Shown piece after piece: positions 59,160 through 64,000 of a stretch of 64,000 bases of DNA (position 1 is its first letter; every line of letters begins with the position of its first letter). This DNA is from Streptomyces clavuligerus (lineage in GTDB: Bacteria; Actinomycetota; Actinomycetes; Streptomycetales; Streptomycetaceae), in assembly GCF_005519465.1 (NCBI RefSeq), contig NZ_CP027858.1, positions 1,860,001 to 1,924,000 of the forward strand, given 5' to 3'. The notes beneath the pieces are model-generated. The model saw only the letters and a list, made by a program, of their open reading frames with translations. It had not been told where the DNA came from and made no database searches. The position numbers were made by a program, and so were the translations under genes.

Positions 59160-61313
59160 ATGAGCAATATCCCGGAGACCGGCCGGACTCCGAGGGTCCG
59201 GATACGGCTCGTGGTCGTCCAGATACTGGTGGTCTCCCTGCTGCTGACCCTCGGCGGCCGGCTCTGGCACCTCCAGATCCGGGAGGGCGAGCGGTACGCG
59301 GAGAAGGCGTCGGGGAACCGGGTCCAGCGGGTCGTCCAGCCCGCCGTGCGCGGCGCCATCCTCGACGCGCGCGGGGCCCCGATCGCGGACAACGAGACCC
59401 GGCTGGTCGTCTCCGCCTCCCGGACCGAGCTGCTGAAGGCGCCGGACCGGGGCAGGGCCGTGCTGACCCGGCTCGCCGGGGTCCTCGGCCTGCCCGCGCG
59501 GGAGCTGATGGACAAGGTCCGGCTGTGCGACAGCAAGACCCCCCGGCCCTGCTGGAACGGCTCGCCGTACCAGCCCATCCCGCTCACCGACGAGGCCACC
59601 GCCCGGCAGGCGCTCCAGATCCGCGAGCGCTCCGAGCAGTTCCCCGGCATCACCGCCGAGCCCACCGCCGTGCGCCGCTACCCCGGCCCCGGCGGCGCCA
59701 ACACCGCGCAGGTACTCGGCTACCTCTCCCCCGTCACCGACGAGGAACTGCGGGCCGCGCAGACGTCCGACTCCCCCTACCTCCGCTCCGACCAGGTGGG
59801 GCGCAGCGGTCTGGAGCGGCAGTACGACGACATCCTGCGCGGCAGGGCGGGCATCACCGAATACGAGGTCGACCATCTCGGCCGGGTCATCGGCCGCTCC
59901 GGCGACACCCCCGCGACCCCCGGCGCCAACCTGATCACCAGCATCGACGCCCGGGTGCAGCGGATCGCCGAGTACGAGCTGAACGAGGCCATGAAGGCCG
60001 CCCGCAAGGACTGGGACCGCAACACCCGCAGGAACTACGAGGCCGACTCCGGCGCGGTCGTCGTGATGGAGGCGAGGACGGGCCGCATCGTCGCCATGGC
60101 GTCCAATCCGTCCTACGACCCCAACGCCTGGGTCGGCGGCATATCCGCCAAGGACTACCGGAAGCTCACCGGTGAGAACTCCAACCACCCGCTGCTGAAC
60201 CGGGCGATCCAGGGCGTGGCGGCCCCCGGCTCGATCTTCAAGGTCATACCGACGGTGGCCGCCGTCAACGCGGGCTACCCCTTCGACGGGCGGTACGAGT
60301 GCTCCAGCTCGTACTCGATCGGCGGCCGGTCCTTCGGGAACTTCGAGTCCAAGGCGTACGGCCCCATCGACCTCGGCCGCGCCCTGGAGGTCTCCTGCGA
60401 CACCGTGTACTACCGCCTCGCCCACGAGGAGTGGCGCAAGGACGGCGGCCTCACCCCGAAGAAGGGCGCGAAGGACTGGTTCTACAGGACCGCCCACCAG
60501 TTCGGCCTCGGGAAGACGACCGGCGTCGACCTGCCGAACGAGGTCACCGGCCGGGTCCCCGACCACCGGTGGAAGCAGGAGTACTGGGAGGCGAACAAGG
60601 ACTCCTGGTGCGAGCACGGCAAGCGCGACGGCACCATGCTGGAGCAGTTCTCCTGGGAGAACTGCCGCCAGGGCAACCAGGTCCGCGCCGGTGACTCCGT
60701 GAACTACTCCATCGGCCAGGGCGACACCCTCACCACCCCCATCCAGATGGCGACGATCTACGCGGCCCTCGCCAACGGCGGCACCCTCTACACGCCGAGC
60801 GTGGGCAAGGCGGTCGTCAGCGCCGACGGCCGGAAGATCCGGGAGATCGAGCCGAAGGCGCACGGGAAGCTGCCCATGGACCGGGTGACCCGCGACAAGA
60901 TGGACCAGGCCCTGGCCGGGGTCGCGACCGCCCGGGGCACGGCGGGCTGGCGGTTCGTCGGCTGGCCGCAGGAGCAGATCCCGATCCGGGCCAAGACGAG
61001 CACCGCCGAGGTCTTCGGCAAGCAGACCACCTCGTGGTTCGCCACCTACACCGACGACTACGCGGTCGTTCTGACGATCTCCCAGGGCGGTACGGGCTCC
61101 GGCGGCTCCGCCCCCGCCGTCCGCAAGATCTACAACGCGCTGTACGGCGTCGCGGAGGACGGCACCATCGACCGTTCCCGGGCGCTGCTCCCCACCCCGC
61201 AGCGGAAGCTGCCCGCGATCCGGCCCGACGGCTCCATCGACGCGCCGAGGATCCGGGCGTACCGGCCCGGGGCCGAGGGGCCCGCGGAGCGGCCCCTGCG
61301 GCGCGAGCCCTGA
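59160..61313 (+). CDS. pbp2: Class B penicillin-binding protein 2 with altered KTG motif
   Basis: MrdA/PBP2-type transpeptidase of 717 residues: a membrane anchor at about 17-35 (V-V-V-Q-I-L-V-V-S-L-L-L-T-L), a PBP dimer domain (about 45-290) and a penicillin-binding domain. Motifs are S358-I-F-K361 (usually STxK), S412-C-D414 and K612-T-S614 in place of K-T-G. SxD is seen in other PBP2 proteins, but KTS is unusual, since the glycine lets the strand approach the bound beta-lactam. A low-affinity target is therefore plausible. ATG at 59160 has AGGGGG upstream; the upstream open frame is not used. It diverges from pbpA and ends in a terminator before orf20. Confidence 0.92.
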   Translation: MSNIPETGRTPRVRIRLVVVQILVVSLLLTLGGRLWHLQIREGERYAEKASGNRVQRVVQPAVRGAILDARGAPIADNETRLVVSASRTELLKAPDRGRAVLTRLAGVLGLPARELMDKVRLCDSKTPRPCWNGSPYQPIPLTDEATARQALQIRERSEQFPGITAEPTAVRRYPGPGGANTAQVLGYLSPVTDEELRAAQTSDSPYLRSDQVGRSGLERQYDDILRGRAGITEYEVDHLGRVIGRSGDTPATPGANLITSIDARVQRIAEYELNEAMKAARKDWDRNTRRNYEADSGAVVVMEARTGRIVAMASNPSYDPNAWVGGISAKDYRKLTGENSNHPLLNRAIQGVAAPGSIFKVIPTVAAVNAGYPFDGRYECSSSYSIGGRSFGNFESKAYGPIDLGRALEVSCDTVYYRLAHEEWRKDGGLTPKKGAKDWFYRTAHQFGLGKTTGVDLPNEVTGRVPDHRWKQEYWEANKDSWCEHGKRDGTMLEQFSWENCRQGNQVRAGDSVNYSIGQGDTLTTPIQMATIYAALANGGTLYTPSVGKAVVSADGRKIREIEPKAHGKLPMDRVTRDKMDQALAGVATARGTAGWRFVGWPQEQIPIRAKTSTAEVFGKQTTSWFATYTDDYAVVLTISQGGTGSGGSAPAVRKIYNALYGVAEDGTIDRSRALLPTPQRKLPAIRPDGSIDAPRIRAYRPGAEGPAERPLRREP

Positions 61314-61404
61314 GAGCCGGGGCGGACGCGCCGATCCGGCACACGGTCCGGGCCCGGGGTCTGGGATCCGGGCTCAGGTCCGGGGTCTGAGGTCCGGGCC
61401 TCGC

Positions 61405-61436
61405 GGGGCCCGGCCGGGGTGAACCGGCCGGGCCCC
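61405..61436 (+). terminator. Terminator after pbp2
   Basis: A perfect 13-bp inverted repeat (61405-61417 and 61424-61436) with a 6-base loop, 92 bases after the pbp2 stop and 72 bases before orf20. Confidence 0.75.
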
Positions 61437-61508
61437 CGGTCCGTGGGTGCGGGCAAGGAGTCCGCGCTACCGGCGGAGCACCCGCGCGCGGGCGGCGAAG
61501 GAGGCTCG

Positions 61509-62690
61509 ATGCAGACGGTCCCCGACTACCCCGGCCACACCTTCGCCGGGAGCCCCGTCCCGCTGCCCCGGGAACCCGTGGCCCGGGTGCGGCTGCCCAG
61601 CGGCGACACCGTCTGGCTGGTCACCGGGTACGAGGAGGTGCGCACCGCGCTGACCCATCCGCTGCTCTCCCGGCAGGTGGGCGCGGACGATCCGCAGGTG
61701 GGCTCGGCGGGGGTGATCGGCGGCGCCCGGGGCGGCGTACGGACCCTCCAGAGCGACGGGGCCGCGCACGGCGCGGTACGGCGGCTGGCGGCCCGGCCGT
61801 TCACCCCGCGCAGGGTCGCCCGGCTGCGGGAGCGCATCCAGGGGATCACCGACGGCCTCCTCGACACCATGGAGCGGTCCGGCTCCCCGGCGGACCTCGT
61901 CTCCTCGTTCGCGTATCCGCTGCCGATCACGGTGATCTGCGAGCTGTTCGCCGTGCCGGAGGGGGACCGGGCCCGCTTCGGCGTCTGGTCGGACCGGATC
62001 GTCACCCTGCTCGGCATCAGCGAGCAGGAGGTGGCCGACGCCCGGGACGCCCTCCAGGGCTATCTGCACGAGCTGGTGACCGCCCGGCGGGCCGAACCCG
62101 GCGACGATGTCGTCAGCGGCTGGCTGACGGCCGACGAGAACGGCGACCGGCTCACCGACGACGAGGTGGTCCGGCTCTCCCAGACGGTGATCATCGGCGG
62201 CTACGAGACGACCGTGAACTCCATCAGCGCCGGTATGTGGCGGCTCTTCCAGCACCCGGAGCAGCTCGCGGCGGTGCGCGCGGACCCCGGGCTGCTGCGC
62301 GGCACCGTCGAGGAGATCCTCCGGTATCAGCCGCAGGGGCTCTTCTTCCTGATCATGGTGGCCCGGGGCGATCTGGAGCTGGGCGGGGTGACCATCCGGG
62401 AGGGGGACGGGGTCATGCCGCTGCCCAACGCCGCCAACCGGGACGCCGCCCGCTTCGCCGACCCGGCCCGCTTCGACATCCACCGGCCGCCCGGCGGACA
62501 TGTCGCCTTCGGCCATGGGGCGCACGCCTGTCTGGGCTCCGCGCTGGCCCGCATCGAGCTGGAGGTGGCGCTCGGGACGCTGCTCGGCCGCTTCCCGGGG
62601 CTGCGGCCCGCCGTCGCCGACCTGGACGAGCTGGCCTGGCGCGGCGACCGGCTGGTGTGCGGGCTGAGGGAGCTCCCGGTGCGCTGGTGA
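61509..62690 (+). CDS. orf20: Second cytochrome P450
   Basis: Soluble actinomycete-type P450 of 393 residues. Motifs: I-helix G-G-Y-E-T-T (about 234-239), K-helix E-E-I-L-R, and heme loop F-G-H-G-A-H-A-C341-L-G. ATG at 61509 has GAAGGAGG. Unlike cyp it has no ferredoxin gene beside it, so it must share Fd or use another donor. Its place beyond the two PBP genes makes membership of the clavulanate cluster uncertain; recalled disruption work gave little effect. The substrate is unknown. A hairpin follows the stop codon. Confidence 0.92.
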   Translation: MQTVPDYPGHTFAGSPVPLPREPVARVRLPSGDTVWLVTGYEEVRTALTHPLLSRQVGADDPQVGSAGVIGGARGGVRTLQSDGAAHGAVRRLAARPFTPRRVARLRERIQGITDGLLDTMERSGSPADLVSSFAYPLPITVICELFAVPEGDRARFGVWSDRIVTLLGISEQEVADARDALQGYLHELVTARRAEPGDDVVSGWLTADENGDRLTDDEVVRLSQTVIIGGYETTVNSISAGMWRLFQHPEQLAAVRADPGLLRGTVEEILRYQPQGLFFLIMVARGDLELGGVTIREGDGVMPLPNAANRDAARFADPARFDIHRPPGGHVAFGHGAHACLGSALARIELEVALGTLLGRFPGLRPAVADLDELAWRGDRLVCGLRELPVRW

Positions 62691-62693
62691 GCC

Positions 62694-62716
62694 CCGGGCC
62701 GCGGAAACCGGCCCGG
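62694..62716 (+). terminator. Short hairpin after orf20
   Basis: A perfect 7-bp G/C inverted repeat (62694-62700 and 62710-62716) with a 9-base loop, 4 bases after the stop codon. Weaker than the other terminators in the window. Confidence 0.45.
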
Positions 62717-62735
62717 TGACGACCGCGACGGTCGG

Positions 62736-62807
62736 CAGAACGGCAAGAACAGCGAGGACGGCGAGGGCAGCGAGAACAGCAAGGGCGGCGGGAACGGCGG
62801 GAAGGGA
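62736..62807 (+). repeat. Eight imperfect 9-bp purine-rich tandem repeats
   Basis: Eight contiguous 9-mers such as cagaacggc, aagaacagc, gaggacggc and gggaacggc cover 72 bases just past orf20. In one frame they would read as Gly/Asn/Ser/Lys-rich triplets, but there is no start or ribosome site for it. Function unknown. Confidence 0.7.
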
Positions 62808-63482
62808 GGCGCGCGGGAACGGTCACGGGCACGGACTCCGCTGAGCGCGGCACACTCCGCTCCCCGGTCTCCGGCGGGCGCACGGTGAATTGTTTTGGGC
62901 TGCCCGCATTCCGCTTTTCCTCGGATGCTTTCCGGAACGCCGTACCGCGCGGCCGAATGCGCCGAAGGCGCTTGTCGGCACCACCGGACGGGCCCGGTTC
63001 CGCCTTTCCCGCCGCACCCGGACCCCGGGTGCGCCGGAGCGAACGGCCGCGCCCCGGGCGCGCGCTCACTCCCACGCGCCTCCAGTGCGCCACAACCGAA
63101 ACCCCCTCCGCCTCCAGCGATGGTCCAGGGGGCTGCGGCAGACTGGGGTGAGCGTCCGCGAGCAGGCCGCCCATGAGTGTGCGGCCCGTCCCCTGCGGGG
63201 CTCCGCTCCATGGCACTTGGAATTCGATACGAAAGCACTGTGAGTTCCCTGTGAAAGCCCTTGCGGGGCGGTAGAGCTGTTACGTTCTGCCGCGACCGGA
63301 CCGACAATTACCCATGTCAGGTCGAGGGAAACAGGGGGCGCTGTGACCAGCTCAAAGAATGGCGAAAATGCATTTCGCATTCACCGGTGCAGCAGTCGTA
63401 CGACGCATGAATCCATGACGCAGCCGCTTCTCTCCGCATCCGTCCCTGTGGTGTGGGGCGGCGAGGCTGAAGGGAAACGGCC
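62808..63482. promoter_or_regulatory. Upstream region of the sigma factor gene
   Basis: This 675-base stretch has no convincing gene; minus-strand open frames here are Ser/Arg/Pro-rich shadows. Composition becomes more A/T-rich after 63220. A short direct repeat ctgtgagttcc/ctgtgaaagc lies near 63239-63260, a possible TTGCGG/TTACGT promoter at about 63261-63290, and a palindromic core aaatgcattt at 63366-63375 flanked by gcg/cgc. The last is 108 bases before the orf21 start and could be an operator. Confidence 0.4.
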
Positions 63483-64000
63483 GTGATTGCCCTGCGCGAG
63501 AGAACCCCGGACACCGCCGGTGCCGCCGCCCTCGACCGGCCGCACGGCTGTGGCCACCCGGTCCGGGCGGAGAGCTGCCACGAGACCCTGCGGGAGGTCC
63601 ACGCCATCTACGGAAAGATGCTGCTGTCACTGGTGCTGCGGTTCACCGGAGGGGACCGCCACTGGGCCGAGGACGTGGTGCAGGAGACGTTCCTCCGCGC
63701 CTGGCGCCACGTCCACCAGCTCCGCCAGGAGGGCGAGACCCGCAATCTGCTGCCGTGGCTCGCGACCGTGGCCCGCCGGATCGTCATCAACGACCGCAGG
63801 CGCCGGGCCTGCCGGCCCAAGGAGGTCGAGGTCACGGAGGGCGACCCCGGCTTCTTCACGGTCCCCGACGGCACCAGTCAGATCCTGTCGCGGATCGTCG
63901 TCCTGGACGCCATGGCCAAGCTCACCAGCGCCCACCGGCGGGTGATCACCGAGGTGTACCTCTACCGGCGCACCATCAACGAGGTCGCCCTCAGCACCGG
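63483..64000 (+). CDS. orf21: RNA polymerase sigma factor (ECF type), cut by the window edge
   Basis: A frame opening at GTG 63483, with AAGGGAA 6 bases upstream, stays open to the right edge (172 codons, no stop in the window). The product has sigma-70 region 2 at about 40-115: I-Y-G-K-M-L-L-S-L-V-L-R-F-T-G, then D-V-V-Q-E-T-F-L-R-A-W-R-H, the core-binding helix typical of ECF sigma factors, and R-R-I-V-I-N-D-R-R-R-R. The start of region 4 (L-T-S-A-H-R-R-V-I-T-E-V-Y) is visible at about 147-160. Recalled maps of the region place a sigma factor gene here, followed by a two-component system. A link to clavulanate regulation is not established. The C-terminus is missing from view. Confidence 0.88.
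   Translation, partial: MIALRERTPDTAGAAALDRPHGCGHPVRAESCHETLREVHAIYGKMLLSLVLRFTGGDRHWAEDVVQETFLRAWRHVHQLRQEGETRNLLPWLATVARRIVINDRRRRACRPKEVEVTEGDPGFFTVPDGTSQILSRIVVLDAMAKLTSAHRRVITEVYLYRRTINEVALST

Noticed and set aside
62327..63307. Minus-strand frames of 267-326 codons overlapping the end of orf20
   Set aside because: Ser/Arg/Pro-rich, no ribosome site, partly antisense to orf20, no recognisable domain.
63487..63945. A closed plus frame and several minus frames at the right edge as candidate genes
   Set aside because: They overlap the sigma factor frame that opens at 63483 and has clear region 2 motifs; it has no stop only because the window ends.

Overview
The window is the cephamycin C / clavulanic acid supercluster of a Streptomyces, almost certainly S. 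clavuligerus or a very close producer such as S. jumonjinensis or S. katsurahamanus. This rests on strongly G/C-rich codon third positions, Streptomyces-type AGGAG/GGAG ribosome sites, long GC hairpin terminators without U-tracts, and gene order, protein lengths and active-site residue numbers that fit what I remember of the S. clavuligerus enzymes. No database search was run. The system as a whole is well studied; what may be new lies mainly in the non-coding DNA.

Layout, left to right. Positions 1-700 hold the end of an unrelated membrane protein. Positions 871-35418 are the cephamycin C half: bla, pbp74 and cmcT; then pcd-cefE-cefD read leftward; a 0.77 kb bidirectional control region; cmcI-cmcJ-cefF-cmcH read rightward; the SARP activator ccaR; an exported metallo-hydrolase; blp; lat-pcbAB-pcbC; and pcbR read leftward. 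Positions 35911-57000 are the clavulanic acid half: ceaS2-bls2-pah2-cas2, oat2, oppA1, then claR and car read leftward, cyp-fd, orf12-orf13, and orf14, oppA2, orf16 and gcaS read leftward. Positions 57069-64000 hold two penicillin-binding proteins (pbpA leftward, pbp2 rightward), a second P450 (orf20) and an RNA polymerase sigma factor (orf21) that runs off the right edge.

How the genes work together. Lat and Pcd turn lysine into alpha-aminoadipate. PcbAB joins it to cysteine and valine, and PcbC closes the bicyclic isopenicillin N. CefD epimerises, CefE expands the ring, CefF hydroxylates, CmcH carbamoylates, CmcI/CmcJ add the 7-alpha-methoxy group and CmcT probably exports cephamycin C. In parallel CeaS2, Bls2, Cas2 and Pah2 build clavaminic acid from arginine and glyceraldehyde 3-phosphate, with Oat2 linked to arginine supply. 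GcaS adds glycine, and Orf12, Orf14, Orf16, the OppA proteins, Cyp and Fd act in poorly understood late steps before Car reduces the aldehyde to clavulanic acid. CcaR controls both halves and ClaR the late clavulanate genes. Bla, Pbp74, PcbR, PbpA and Pbp2 (plus the repurposed Orf12 and the BLIP-like Blp) form a ring of beta-lactam-recognising proteins around the pathway, in line with self-protection.

The main non-coding observations are: an array of six 11-bp units between cefD and cmcI; an 18-bp tandem repeat tract before blp; a MITE-like 164-bp element between fd and orf12; an autoregulator-type pseudo-palindrome about 0.88 kb before ccaR; and a translation-start sequence shared by lat and a small ORF upstream of cmcI. 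I saw no tRNA, rRNA, CRISPR array or transposase gene.
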